Of a DNA stretch of 64,000 nt, positions 34,252-42,817 are shown in pieces. The notes under the pieces were generated by a model. That model had not been told where the DNA came from and did no database searches. It was given only the letters and a program-made list of their open reading frames with translations. Both the position numbers and the translations under genes were made by a program. Numbering within the stretch: the stretch's first letter is position 1; each line of letters starts with the position of its first letter. The stretch is taken from NCBI GenBank assembly GCA_964392365.1, contig CAYMPH010000017.1, positions 1 through 64,000 on the forward strand, in the 5' to 3' direction. This DNA comes from CAYMPH01 sp964392365. Its GTDB lineage: Bacteria > Spirochaetota > UBA4802 > UBA5550.

Positions 34252-35322
34252 ATGACGGGTTCGATATATACTGCTCTGGATGCCAATTTTAACAGATGCA
34301 TGGAAGGACTTCGTGTCTGCGAGGACATATTCAGGTTTTATTATTTAAATCATGACTTGTCTTCCAGCTTTAAAAAGCTGAGGCATAGTATCAAACACTC
34401 AATAAAATCACTGCCGGGAAATATGCTTTTATCCTCAAGAGATGTAAACGCGGATAAGCAGAAATTTGCAGATGCAGTTTCAGGTGAAATAAGAGAAAAC
34501 ATTCAGGATGTTTTCAAAGCGAATATTCACAGGGCTATTGAAGCAGCTAGGGTAATTGAAGAATTATCAAAAATTCTTTCTTCCTCATTATCTGCAGATT
34601 TTCAATCACTAAGATTCAGTTTGTATGATATTGAAAAGATTGCTTTCTCTTATATTATAAAAACCGTTAAAGTGAATAATCTGAAAGGAAAGCTTTATGC
34701 TATTCTTGATTCAGAATTTATAAAAGAAAACAGCTACAGGAAGACAGCTGAATCTTTTATAAAAGGCGGTGCAGGAGCAATTCAGCTCAGGATGAAAAAC
34801 TCATCAGGAAAGGAATTCCTTTCAACTGCAATGGAAATTTCTGATTTATGTAAAAGTGCAGATGTTCTTTTCATTGTCAATGATCATCCGGCTATAGCTT
34901 TTCTTTCAAATTCTGACGGAATTCATTTGGGGCAGGATGACATATCAATAAAAGATGCAGGAAAAATAATTACTCATGATTCGATAATTGGTATTTCAAC
35001 ACATTCTTATGATCAGGCTTGCGAAGCAGACATAGAGTTTCCTGATTATATTGCTATAGGTCCTGTATTTAATACGTCCAGCAAAAACGGAAATGACATT
35101 CATGGTATTGGCGTTGATATAATAAAAAAAATTAAATCTGAAATAGATAAACCGCTTGTGGCAATTGGCGGTATCAGCAAAGAAAATATTAAGGAAGTAA
35201 TTGAAGCCGGAGCTGATAGTGCAGCAGTAATATCCGCTCTTTATAAAAATGGGAATTATGCAGAAAATGCAAGAGAGCTTTCGGATTTAATAATTGAGGC
35301 CCTCGGCAGAAAGACTAATTGA
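34252..35322 (+). CDS. thiE: ThiD2-ThiE fusion (thiamine phosphate synthase)
   Basis: Residues about 1-140 match the ThiD2 domain (ALDANFNRCMEGLRVCEDIF; RAIEAARVIEELSK), described as an alternative HMP-phosphate kinase. Residues about 150-350 are ThiE, which joins HMP-PP and thiazole phosphate: GAIQLRMKN, IVNDH, DGIHLGQDD, IGISTHS, IAIGPVFNTSSK and PLVAIGGIS are visible. ATG 34252 is used; a TTG at 34234 would overlap thiS. So one polypeptide may both phosphorylate the pyrimidine and make thiamine phosphate. It is tail-to-tail with the next gene, overlapping by 8 nt. Confidence 0.9.
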   Translation: MTGSIYTALDANFNRCMEGLRVCEDIFRFYYLNHDLSSSFKKLRHSIKHSIKSLPGNMLLSSRDVNADKQKFADAVSGEIRENIQDVFKANIHRAIEAARVIEELSKILSSSLSADFQSLRFSLYDIEKIAFSYIIKTVKVNNLKGKLYAILDSEFIKENSYRKTAESFIKGGAGAIQLRMKNSSGKEFLSTAMEISDLCKSADVLFIVNDHPAIAFLSNSDGIHLGQDDISIKDAGKIITHDSIIGISTHSYDQACEADIEFPDYIAIGPVFNTSSKNGNDIHGIGVDIIKKIKSEIDKPLVAIGGISKENIKEVIEAGADSAAVISALYKNGNYAENARELSDLIIEALGRKTN

Positions 35323-36100
35323 GCACAATATGGTTTTTGCCGAATAACTTAACCCTGCCGGGAGATATCCCTGAATTCCCGACTTTATTAAAGACTTTAA
35401 TTTTGGAAGAAATAAAATCTTTTGTTGAGTAAATCCTCTTACCTGTTCGTGTTGCAGAAAAATTTTTCCTTCCGCTGTCTGGAATAATATAATAATTATT
35501 TTTCCCTTCTTCCGAGTTTATTTTTGAAAACAGGTTTCTGCAGATATATTTTTCGTTTCCATCTGTTATTTCCAGGATTCCGAATCCCATGTTTTTTTCT
35601 GTAATCTGCCTGTTGTTTTTTAAAATTTTTATATCATTATATTTAAGTATAAACCAGGATCCGTTCTTTTCAAAGGTCAGCCATTTATGCTTTATTTCTT
35701 TTTTCGGATCTATAATTATTTTAATAGGAATATCTGATTCAATACTGTGATGCACTGCAGGGAAATTTTCAAGACTTTCTTCTGTCATTGAGGTTATTTT
35801 ATCAATTAAAAATGAAATTAAATTAAAATCAATCCTCCCATTATTATTCTTATACTCAGTCATTAGAGCTTTGAGTTTTAAAACATAATCCCCGCCTTTT
35901 ACCTCGTTTAAACAGGAATAAATAGAAGAAAGAATGTTGATTTTATCAATTATTTCATCGAAAAGAAATTCAAAATCGGGCTGGTTTTTTTCAAGTTTAT
36001 TGATGGATAAAATAAGAGATTGCTTTATATCTTCAATCTGCTGGAGATTCCTATTCCAGAATTCAGAATAATTCAATGTTTCAGAATGGGTTTCGTTCAT
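35315..36100 (-). CDS. Protein of unknown function
   Basis: With the start at ATG 36100 it has 261 residues. The frame stays open to a TTG at 36172, but that TTG lies in a promoter-like TTGACT...TAAATT stretch. The N-terminal 120 residues are helical and charged (WNRNLQQIEDIKQSLILSIN). The C-terminal 130 residues look beta-rich with basic tail (RTGKRIYSTKDFISSKIKVF). There is no signal peptide and I recognise no family. Its 3' end overlaps thiE on the opposite strand by 8 nt. Confidence 0.55.
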   Translation of the reverse strand: MNETHSETLNYSEFWNRNLQQIEDIKQSLILSINKLEKNQPDFEFLFDEIIDKINILSSIYSCLNEVKGGDYVLKLKALMTEYKNNNGRIDFNLISFLIDKITSMTEESLENFPAVHHSIESDIPIKIIIDPKKEIKHKWLTFEKNGSWFILKYNDIKILKNNRQITEKNMGFGILEITDGNEKYICRNLFSKINSEEGKNNYYIIPDSGRKNFSATRTGKRIYSTKDFISSKIKVFNKVGNSGISPGRVKLFGKNHIVLN

Positions 36101-36286
36101 AATGTTTTTTTCGGAGTATTCCGGTTTTTTGTCACAGAGATGCAAATTTAATGTATTTTTTATTATAGTCAAGGATTAAATCGATTATAAAATGGTTTAT
36201 TCTATATATTTTAGTGCCGATAATGAAAAGAATAGCAAAAATATAAAAAGGATTTTATATTTATCAAATTGTTCAAGGATGAACCT

Positions 36287-36415
36287 ATGAAAAAAGTAGT
36301 TGATTTAATGACTTACAGAATTGAAAAAGCTATAAAAGAAAACGGTTTCACAATTAAAAAAGACAGCAGAAAAAAAGTTAAAATTCTGATCAAGATGAAA
36401 TCAAAAGAAAGGTAA
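36287..36415 (+). CDS. Small basic protein (42 aa) upstream of greA
   Basis: A 42-codon frame starts at ATG 36287 with AAGGA 7 nt upstream and ends in TAA at 36413. The product begins MKKVVDLMTYRIEKAIKENG and ends in a strongly basic tail (SRKKVKILIKMKSKER). The well-placed ribosome-binding site and the position 13 nt before greA support a real gene. No family is recognised; a nucleic-acid-binding role would fit the charge but is only a guess. Confidence 0.5.
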   Translation: MKKVVDLMTYRIEKAIKENGFTIKKDSRKKVKILIKMKSKER

Positions 36416-36428
36416 GGTATTGCAATAG

Positions 36429-36920
36429 ATGTTGGATTTAGAAGCAAAAAAACAGCAGCTGAAAGTTGAGCTTGAAAAACTTAAATATGAATTCAAGGTT
36501 GATCTTCCCAAAAGAATAAATGAAGCAAGAGAATATGGCGATTTAAAGGAAAATGCCGAATACCATGCAGCCAGGGAAAGGCAATCCATGGTAGAGGCAT
36601 TAATAGCCCAGCTCACTCAGCAGTTAAATCAGATGAGTGCACTTAAGATTGAGGATATTTCAACTGATAAAATCGGTTATGGTTCAAAAATTACAGTTGT
36701 AGACAAAGATTCAGATTCCAGGATCGAATTTACCCTTGTCTCTCCGGGGGATGTAAACCCGTCTGAAGGTAAAATATCCATATCTTCTCCGATTGGTGCT
36801 GCCCTGAACGGAAAAGCAGCCGGTGATGTAGTTGAGTTTGTAATACCTGCAGGCAAAAGAAAATATTATATCGAGAAATTCATTACTGTCCATGGCGGGA
36901 CGTTTGAAAAAAAAGTTTGA
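36429..36920 (+). CDS. greA: Transcript cleavage factor GreA
   Basis: GreA enters the RNA polymerase secondary channel and stimulates cleavage of backtracked RNA. The 163-residue protein has the N-terminal coiled coil with the acidic tip (NEAREYGDLKENAEYHAARERQ, residues about 34-55) and the FKBP-like C-terminal domain (ISSPIGAALNGKAAGDVVEF). Length is typical. A DUF1015 gene follows 9 nt later. Confidence 0.93.
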   Translation: MLDLEAKKQQLKVELEKLKYEFKVDLPKRINEAREYGDLKENAEYHAARERQSMVEALIAQLTQQLNQMSALKIEDISTDKIGYGSKITVVDKDSDSRIEFTLVSPGDVNPSEGKISISSPIGAALNGKAAGDVVEFVIPAGKRKYYIEKFITVHGGTFEKKV

Positions 36921-36929
36921 GGTTGGTGA

Positions 36930-38150
36930 ATGGCTAATATAAAAGAATTTCAAGGCTTTCGTCCGGATACCGGTTCGGCAGCGAAAATATCTTCTCTGCC
37001 GTATGATGTTTTTTCAGATAATGAAGCAAGACGTGAATCTGAAAAGGAGCCGGCAACTTTTCTTAGAATAACCAGGCCTGAAATTGATCTCGCTTCTGAT
37101 ATAAATATTTATAGTGATGCAGTTTATAATAAAGGCAAAGAAAACCTTAAAAAATATATTGATGATGGAATACTAAAACAGGATTCTACTCCATGTTTTT
37201 ATTTATATACTCTTGTTATGAAAGGGAGATCACAGACCGGACTAGTTGCCACTGTCAGCATTGATGATTATGTTAACGGAATCATCAAAAAGCATGAGCT
37301 TACAAGAGTTGAAAAAGAAAATGACAGAATAAAACATCTCGATACAGTCAATGCACATACCGGGCTTGTATATCTTCTATATAAAGAATCCGGAAAATCC
37401 GTATTTTCTGATTATGAAAAACTTGAACCTGTTTATGATTTTACTGCAGCAGGAGGTGTGAGGCATATTTTCAGGGTTATCAATGATCCTGCTGCTATAA
37501 TAAAAATTAAAAATGCCATGTCCGGGAAAGATCTATATATTGCAGATGGACATCATAGAGCTGCTTCAGCTGTAAATGTGGGACTGGCGAGAAGAAAGAA
37601 AAATTCCAGTCATAACGGTTCTGAAAAATATAATTATTTTTTATCTGTAATTTTTCCTCATAATGAGCTTATGATTATGCCGTATAACAGGGTTGTTAAA
37701 GATCTGAACGGGCTTTCGCCCGAAGCTTTTATTGCCAAGGTGTCTGAAAAATTTTCTGTTTCTGTTTCCGGTGTGAAATCTCCTGAGAGAATGCATGAAT
37801 TTTCAATGTACCTTGGCGGGAAATGGTATACAGTTAAACCGGAATTTAAGCTGGAAAGCGGTGTTCTTGATCAGCTGGATGCAAAGATATTGCAGGATAA
37901 ATTGCTTTCTCCGGTTCTTGGAATAAGCGATCCGAGAAAAGATAAAAGAATAGATTTTATTGGCGGAATACGCGGAACAGATGAGCTTGAAAAAAGGGTT
38001 GATTCCGGTATGGATGTTGTTGCTTTTTCAATGTTTCCGACTGTTGTTGACCAGTTGATAAAAGTATCAGATGCAGGGGAACTTATGCCTCCAAAATCTA
38101 CATGGTTTGAACCAAAACTCAGAGATGGGCTTGTGGTGGATTGTCTTTAG
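36930..38150 (+). CDS. DUF1015 family protein
   Basis: The 406-residue protein matches DUF1015: FRPDTGSAAKISSLPYDVFS at the start, TFLRITRPEIDL, GLVATVSIDDYVNGIIKKHELT (the conserved 'I..HE.T'), and LYIADGHHRAASA near residue 210. GAGG sits 7 nt before the ATG. The biochemical function of the family is unproven; genes of this family often neighbour serine-biosynthesis genes, which are not seen here. Confidence 0.85.
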   Translation: MANIKEFQGFRPDTGSAAKISSLPYDVFSDNEARRESEKEPATFLRITRPEIDLASDINIYSDAVYNKGKENLKKYIDDGILKQDSTPCFYLYTLVMKGRSQTGLVATVSIDDYVNGIIKKHELTRVEKENDRIKHLDTVNAHTGLVYLLYKESGKSVFSDYEKLEPVYDFTAAGGVRHIFRVINDPAAIIKIKNAMSGKDLYIADGHHRAASAVNVGLARRKKNSSHNGSEKYNYFLSVIFPHNELMIMPYNRVVKDLNGLSPEAFIAKVSEKFSVSVSGVKSPERMHEFSMYLGGKWYTVKPEFKLESGVLDQLDAKILQDKLLSPVLGISDPRKDKRIDFIGGIRGTDELEKRVDSGMDVVAFSMFPTVVDQLIKVSDAGELMPPKSTWFEPKLRDGLVVDCL

Positions 38151-38161
38151 GTTTATTTAAC

Positions 38162-38234
<73 letters not shown>

Positions 38235-38374
38235 TGTTTAAGACTTTCGGATATTTTGAATATCTCTGTTATTTGTCAATTATTATTCCAGTATTGAAAT
38301 TATTTCTAAAATTTATCTATTAATTTTGTTATGTAATATTTTATTGTAAAAAAAATATTAAAACAAGAACAATC

Positions 38375-38404
38375 TTGACAAATATATCGAGTTGTTTCTA
38401 TATT
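38375..38404 (+). promoter_or_regulatory. Sigma-70-type promoter for the TPR/NTE-like cluster
   Basis: Perfect -35 TTGACA (38375-38380), 18-nt spacer and -10 TATATT (38399-38404). Transcription from about 38411 would give a leader of about 170 nt before the first gene of the cluster. Confidence 0.6.
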
Positions 38405-38489
38405 AAATAATTAAATTATGGGAACCTCTAAAAATTAGTTTTTTCAGATAAAAAATATGAATAAAACTGATTTTTACTATTGTTGTGAA

Positions 38490-38528
38490 CCCGAGGGAAT
38501 GTTAATAAAATGATTTATCGGGATTCCC
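38490..38528 (+). promoter_or_regulatory. Competing inverted repeats in leader RNA
   Basis: CCCGA (38490-38494) can pair with TCGGG (38518-38522), and GGGAAT (38495-38500) with ATTCCC (38523-38528). The arms are interleaved, so the two stems are mutually exclusive or form a pseudoknot. This could be a switch in the leader, but short repeats of this size can arise by chance. Confidence 0.3.
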
Positions 38529-38579
38529 TTATTTTAATAAATACTATATTCTTGTTTTATCGACAGGATTCTTAACAAT

Positions 38580-39929
38580 ATGCTGACATATATAATGATA
38601 TTTGTTTTTTTTGCCATGTTTGCTATAATAGTTTTATATATAGTACAAACATTTGTTGTTCCTAAAAAGATTGATGAATTAGCTCAAATGATTGAAGCAG
38701 GACAAACAAAACTGGCGATAAAAAAACTGAATGATGTACTTGAAAAAGATGATAGAAATGCCTATGCTCATTTTCTCCTTGGAACTGCTTATTTAAAAGA
38801 AAATAATATTCAATACGGAATAGTTGAATACCGTCAGGTGCTTAAGCTCGCCAAATTTGATGATAAAGTAAGAGAAACAGTAGTCCGATCTAATCTGGCA
38901 AAATTATATAAAGACAGAAAATCACTTGAAGAAGCAAAAAATGAATATCTTATTCTTACAAAAATAGATCCTGCTAATTTTGAAAATTATTTCGAACTCG
39001 GGAAAATATTTTTTGATGTGAATGTAATGGAAAAAGCTGCAGGATTTTTCAAAAAAAGTCTGGCTTCAAATCCTAACTATGAACCATCATATTATTATCT
39101 CGGCCAGATAAATTATAGAGCCGGTACTTATGTTGATGCGAAGCAGATGTTTATTAATTCCATTAAACTCGATCCATCTAACTATAAATCACATTATTAT
39201 CTGGGGCTTGTTCTAAGGCAGATTGGCGATTACGAGTGGGCCATAAAAGAATTTGAAACTGCCCAGAAAAGTGATGAATTAAAAGTGAAAGCTTTTCTCG
39301 CAAAAGGTTCATGTCTTATGGATAAGGTGCAGTATCCTAAAGCTATAATGGAATTTGAACGTGGCCTGAAATTTTCTAAAAGAGGATCTGAAACTGATCT
39401 GAATTTAAGATATTTTATGGCTGAATGCCATGAGAAGATGAGAGATATTCATTCTGCAATTGTCAATTGGGAGAAAATTGCTGAATCGAACAACAATTTC
39501 AGAGATGTTCAGGAAAAATTAAGAAATTATTCCGAGTTCAGACAGGATGACAGGATAAAAGATTTTATGATAGCCGGATTATCTCAATTCGAACATATGA
39601 CAAGAAAAATGGTGGAATCCATGGGGTTTAATGTCATGGAAATTGAAATAATCAATGACACTGAAATTGAAATAATTGCTTCAGATTCAGAAGGCAAATG
39701 GAGAAATGCAAGGCAGTTTAATAAAATAATCAGGGTAATAAGAACAACTGATCAGGTTCAGGAAAGACTGCTGCGGACGCTGCACGAGGGGTTGAAGCTA
39801 AAAAACGCTCTCAGGGTAGTTATTATTACTGCCGGGGATTTTGATTCTAAATCAATTGAATTCGCAAATACAAGACCGATTGATCTTTTTGGTAAAACCG
39901 AACTGATAAATCTTCTTAAGAAGATTTAA
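38580..39929 (+). CDS. Membrane-anchored TPR protein with degenerate Mrr-like C-terminal domain
   Basis: The 449-residue protein starts with one transmembrane helix (LTYIMIFVFFAMFAIIVLYI). About seven tetratricopeptide repeats (residues 35-300; AYAHFLLGTAYLKENNIQYG, NYEPSYYYLGQINYRAGTYV, NYKSHYYLGLVLRQIGDYEW) follow, then a C-terminal domain of about 115 residues (FEHMTRKMVESMGFNVMEIE onward). That domain has the layout of the Mrr/restriction-endonuclease fold without a clear catalytic QxK. It is a paralogue of the product at 45038-46606 in the same cluster. TPRs would face the cytoplasm and recruit partners. It is the first gene of an apparent seven-gene run. Confidence 0.72.
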   Translation: MLTYIMIFVFFAMFAIIVLYIVQTFVVPKKIDELAQMIEAGQTKLAIKKLNDVLEKDDRNAYAHFLLGTAYLKENNIQYGIVEYRQVLKLAKFDDKVRETVVRSNLAKLYKDRKSLEEAKNEYLILTKIDPANFENYFELGKIFFDVNVMEKAAGFFKKSLASNPNYEPSYYYLGQINYRAGTYVDAKQMFINSIKLDPSNYKSHYYLGLVLRQIGDYEWAIKEFETAQKSDELKVKAFLAKGSCLMDKVQYPKAIMEFERGLKFSKRGSETDLNLRYFMAECHEKMRDIHSAIVNWEKIAESNNNFRDVQEKLRNYSEFRQDDRIKDFMIAGLSQFEHMTRKMVESMGFNVMEIEIINDTEIEIIASDSEGKWRNARQFNKIIRVIRTTDQVQERLLRTLHEGLKLKNALRVVIITAGDFDSKSIEFANTRPIDLFGKTELINLLKKI

Positions 39930-39947
39930 CTGGCGGAGCCGGTTGTA

Positions 39948-41774
39948 ATGTATAATCTTGAACAAATTATCAGATCTAATCCGCTTTTCAGATACATAAC
40001 TGAAAAAGAACTGCCAGGGCTTTTAAAAATAGTCAAAACCTCATCTTTGAAAAAAGGCCAGCTTTTTGATGTTAAGAAAAATAATTCATTAAATATCATT
40101 ATCGATGGAATGTTTGAAATTGAAGCATCAGGGAGGAGTGATATTGTATATCTTTCTCCGGGATCTTTTTTTGGAAATCTTCCTTTCAGTGATAACAGGC
40201 ATAGAGGAGCTGTAAAAGCTTTAACAGATTCCATTATTGCTGTTATGGATGCCGATGAGCTTGTGAAATTTTTCTTTACCTCAATTAAAACCCTTAGAGG
40301 ATATCTACGGATCATAGAAAAATTTGGTTTTGGATTATCAGGTTTTGGTCTCGATTTTAATATGACAAAGTCTAGGATTATATCAGTTTTCAGTATTGAT
40401 CCGTTATCAGGGAAAACTTTTTTAAGCTCAGCTCTCGGGTCTGCGCTTGCTGGAAATGGAAACACTGTAATTCTTGATCTGTCTTACAACGGAGATACTG
40501 TTTTTAATTATTTTGGAAGTAAAATTTTTCCACCTTTGTCGCAGAAAGAAACAGGTTCACTTGATACAGAAAAATTTTTAACAGATAGAATAGTTGACGC
40601 TGGTAATGGTGTTTCCCTGCTGAATATTTCCCATGATTCTAAAGTTCGCGTAAATCCTGAAATTTTACAGGCCATTACTCTGATCCTTTCAAAGAAATAT
40701 AAATATATAATTCTTGATCTTTCAAATGAAGACAAAGATCTTAGAAAAGCTGCATTTTCAATTTCCGATATTATATACGGGATACTAAAAAAAAGATCAT
40801 CACTTGAGCAATATTATGATATTTTTGATCAGGAACTCATTTATGGTCAGAGTGTTCATTATGTTTTAAATGAATTTTATTCCGGAAATTCCGGAGAAAC
40901 ACAGGGGCAGTTTATATTACCTGCGTTTGATTATTCCAGAGATGGTGATTATTTATTAAAATTATCTGAAATAGCCTCTTCGGACAAAATTTCTGAAATT
41001 GTTGAATCTGCTTCAAGGAAAAGAAAAGCATGTGTTTTTGAATCAAAATTTTTAGATTCATTATTTTACGCAGGATTTCTTAATGCCTCACAATCATTAA
41101 AATTCGGATTTGACTGCTGTTATGCTTCTTCTTATGGTTATTTAATTTTATCTTTATTTACTGTCAGTAAAAACGAGAGCGACTTTTCCAAACTTCTGAA
41201 AAAATTTTTCCAGGGTGAAAAAATAAATAAATTTCTTGATGTATCTTTTCCAAATGATTTTGTTTTCGATTTATCCGGTATAAGAAAATCAGCAGAAGAT
41301 ATTTTCGGAAAGAATCGTATTGAGATGTTTAAAACTGCTCCTTGGGCAATGCTTGGTGATAATTCGTATAATAATAAAAAAATTGTTTCAACGGGTTATA
41401 TAAAAGATGCGTTCATATCATCATTTTCACTGTCTCCTGTTTTTAAAGATAATATAATTTCCGGTAATCGATACAATTCAGGGCTTCCATATATAAGACC
41501 GCGTCCGGATGATCTGATTTTAACCGGGGTTGATGAGATTTACCATATAATTGTAAAAAATTCTGAAAAATTAACATTTACAGACACCAGAGTTTTGAAT
41601 TTTTATAAAAATATCATATCTCTTTATGAATTGCCTTACGAAGCATATTCGCTTGTTTCTGATAAAAATATTTTGCTTGAAGTCTCGGAAAGAGATATAA
41701 AAATAGACAGAATAGTTAAAGTTTCACAGGAATTATCATTTAAAATTCTCAACTCAATTCAGGGGGCGAAATGA
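39948..41774 (+). CDS. NTE-like protein: cyclic-nucleotide-binding, P-loop and degenerate patatin domains
   Basis: Residues about 10-115 form a cyclic-nucleotide-binding-like barrel (NIIIDGMFEIEASG...LSPGSFFGNLPFS). Residues 140-280 resemble the MinD/ParA-like domain of neuropathy-target-esterase relatives, with PLSGKT (152-157) and YIILDLSNEDK. Residues about 355-535 align by eye with patatin: the nucleophile elbow GxSxG appears as ASSYG (393-397, Ser395 kept), but the glycine-rich oxyanion loop is lost and the catalytic DG[GA] is replaced by SGNRYNSGLP (505-514). So the order CNB - P-loop - patatin of bacterial NTE-like lipases is kept while the catalytic site is broken. A regulatory pseudo-enzyme is likely. 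The stop overlaps the next gene by ATGA. Confidence 0.6.
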   Translation: MYNLEQIIRSNPLFRYITEKELPGLLKIVKTSSLKKGQLFDVKKNNSLNIIIDGMFEIEASGRSDIVYLSPGSFFGNLPFSDNRHRGAVKALTDSIIAVMDADELVKFFFTSIKTLRGYLRIIEKFGFGLSGFGLDFNMTKSRIISVFSIDPLSGKTFLSSALGSALAGNGNTVILDLSYNGDTVFNYFGSKIFPPLSQKETGSLDTEKFLTDRIVDAGNGVSLLNISHDSKVRVNPEILQAITLILSKKYKYIILDLSNEDKDLRKAAFSISDIIYGILKKRSSLEQYYDIFDQELIYGQSVHYVLNEFYSGNSGETQGQFILPAFDYSRDGDYLLKLSEIASSDKISEIVESASRKRKACVFESKFLDSLFYAGFLNASQSLKFGFDCCYASSYGYLILSLFTVSKNESDFSKLLKKFFQGEKINKFLDVSFPNDFVFDLSGIRKSAEDIFGKNRIEMFKTAPWAMLGDNSYNNKKIVSTGYIKDAFISSFSLSPVFKDNIISGNRYNSGLPYIRPRPDDLILTGVDEIYHIIVKNSEKLTFTDTRVLNFYKNIISLYELPYEAYSLVSDKNILLEVSERDIKIDRIVKVSQELSFKILNSIQGAK

Positions 41775-42271
41775 GATCAAAAGCAACGAATATACTTCAG
41801 GTTTTTATAATTATTACAGGAGTTATATATATAATATGCGGATTGGCATTCTATTTTTCTCCAACGAAAATTCTTCAGATTTTTGCTGAAAATGTTCCTG
41901 ACACCTGGCTTGAGCAGGTTAGAAGCGATGAACTTCTTGCTCCAATGTATATTATACTTCAGGCCTTTTCAGCTATGGTTTTTACATCAGGTATAGCAAT
42001 GATAATGCCGCTATTTGATCCTGTTAAATACAGGGGCCTTGTTTATTATAATGGATTAGTCTTTCCATTATTATCTTCATTTTTACTGTTAAAAACCAGC
42101 ATTTCTGCTTTTTTTGCAAAAGTTCCTGAAGGTGAAAATGCTGAGGGAGTTTATGCTGCAAATCATGTTCATACTTTAATTATTATCCTTGGAGTCGCTT
42201 TTGCTGTTATTTTTATAATAAATCTGATTGGTCTTGTTTTAACAAAAAAGTATTCAAAGGAGGAAAAATAA
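41771..42271 (+). CDS. Four-helix membrane protein of unknown function
   Basis: The 166 residues contain four hydrophobic helices (about 10-30, 55-80, 85-110, 133-158) with a conspicuous extracytoplasmic segment between helices 1 and 2 (ENVPDTWLEQVRSDELLAPM) and a basic C-terminus. No family is recognised. A 4-nt overlap with the NTE-like gene indicates coupled translation and perhaps a complex. Confidence 0.6.
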   Translation: MRSKATNILQVFIIITGVIYIICGLAFYFSPTKILQIFAENVPDTWLEQVRSDELLAPMYIILQAFSAMVFTSGIAMIMPLFDPVKYRGLVYYNGLVFPLLSSFLLLKTSISAFFAKVPEGENAEGVYAANHVHTLIIILGVAFAVIFIINLIGLVLTKKYSKEEK

Positions 42272-42434
42272 AAAAAATAGATTGATTATTTTTATTAAGC
42301 ATTGTAATATACACAATCGGTTATTCAAAATCGGGCAGGACATCCGAATAAGTCAGGAATATTTGAAATAAGCATATTTTAATTCCTGATAAAGCGCCCA
42401 GACTTATAAATGTTAATTTTTTTAGGAGATTATT

Positions 42435-42779
42435 ATGAATTTAAATACAAAGACCGTGGATAATGTCATAGTTATCAATCTTGCAGGCAGGCTTGATGTT
42501 CATCTTTCTGCTGATGTTGAAAAAGAAATAAATAATATTATTCATACAGAAACAGGAAAACATCTGCTTCTTAATTTGAAAGATGTTGAGTATATGAGCA
42601 GTTCAGGATTAAGAATTTTTGTTTCTACTATGAGAATTCTGAAAGAAACAAAAAGATCCCTCAGACTGTGCAATATGAATAACGCTGTTAAAAAGATTTT
42701 TGAAGTAGTTGAGCTTATGGATATGTTTGACATTTATGAGACAGAAGAGGAAGCGATCGCTTCATTTAAATTAGCTTAA
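42435..42779 (+). CDS. STAS-domain anti-sigma factor antagonist
   Basis: The 114-residue protein has the SpoIIAA-type STAS fold: VIVINLAGRLDVHLSADVEKE, then LLLNLKDVEYMSSSGLRIFVS with the phosphorylatable serine in MSSSGLR (about residue 56-62), and LRLCNMNNAVKKIFEVVELM. It would be switched by a serine kinase/phosphatase pair, which is not in this window. AGGAGAT is well placed. It sits in the middle of the TPR/NTE-like cluster, so it may control that system. Confidence 0.88.
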   Translation: MNLNTKTVDNVIVINLAGRLDVHLSADVEKEINNIIHTETGKHLLLNLKDVEYMSSSGLRIFVSTMRILKETKRSLRLCNMNNAVKKIFEVVELMDMFDIYETEEEAIASFKLA

Positions 42780-42817
42780 CGTTATTAAATCAGCAAATTC
42801 AACGGCCGTTTAAAAAA

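Larger units (their letters stand above)
38235..38579. other. 345-bp intergenic region: tRNA promoter side and leader of the TPR cluster
   Basis: No gene is visible. The left end should carry the leftward tRNA promoter. A rightward promoter (38375-38404) and a leader with two competing hairpins (38490-38528) precede the TPR gene; both are listed separately. Confidence 0.65.

Noticed and set aside
36101..36172. Upstream TTG start of the unknown minus-strand gene
   Set aside because: The TTG is part of a TTGACT...TAAATT promoter-like stretch, so the later ATG at 36100 is more likely.
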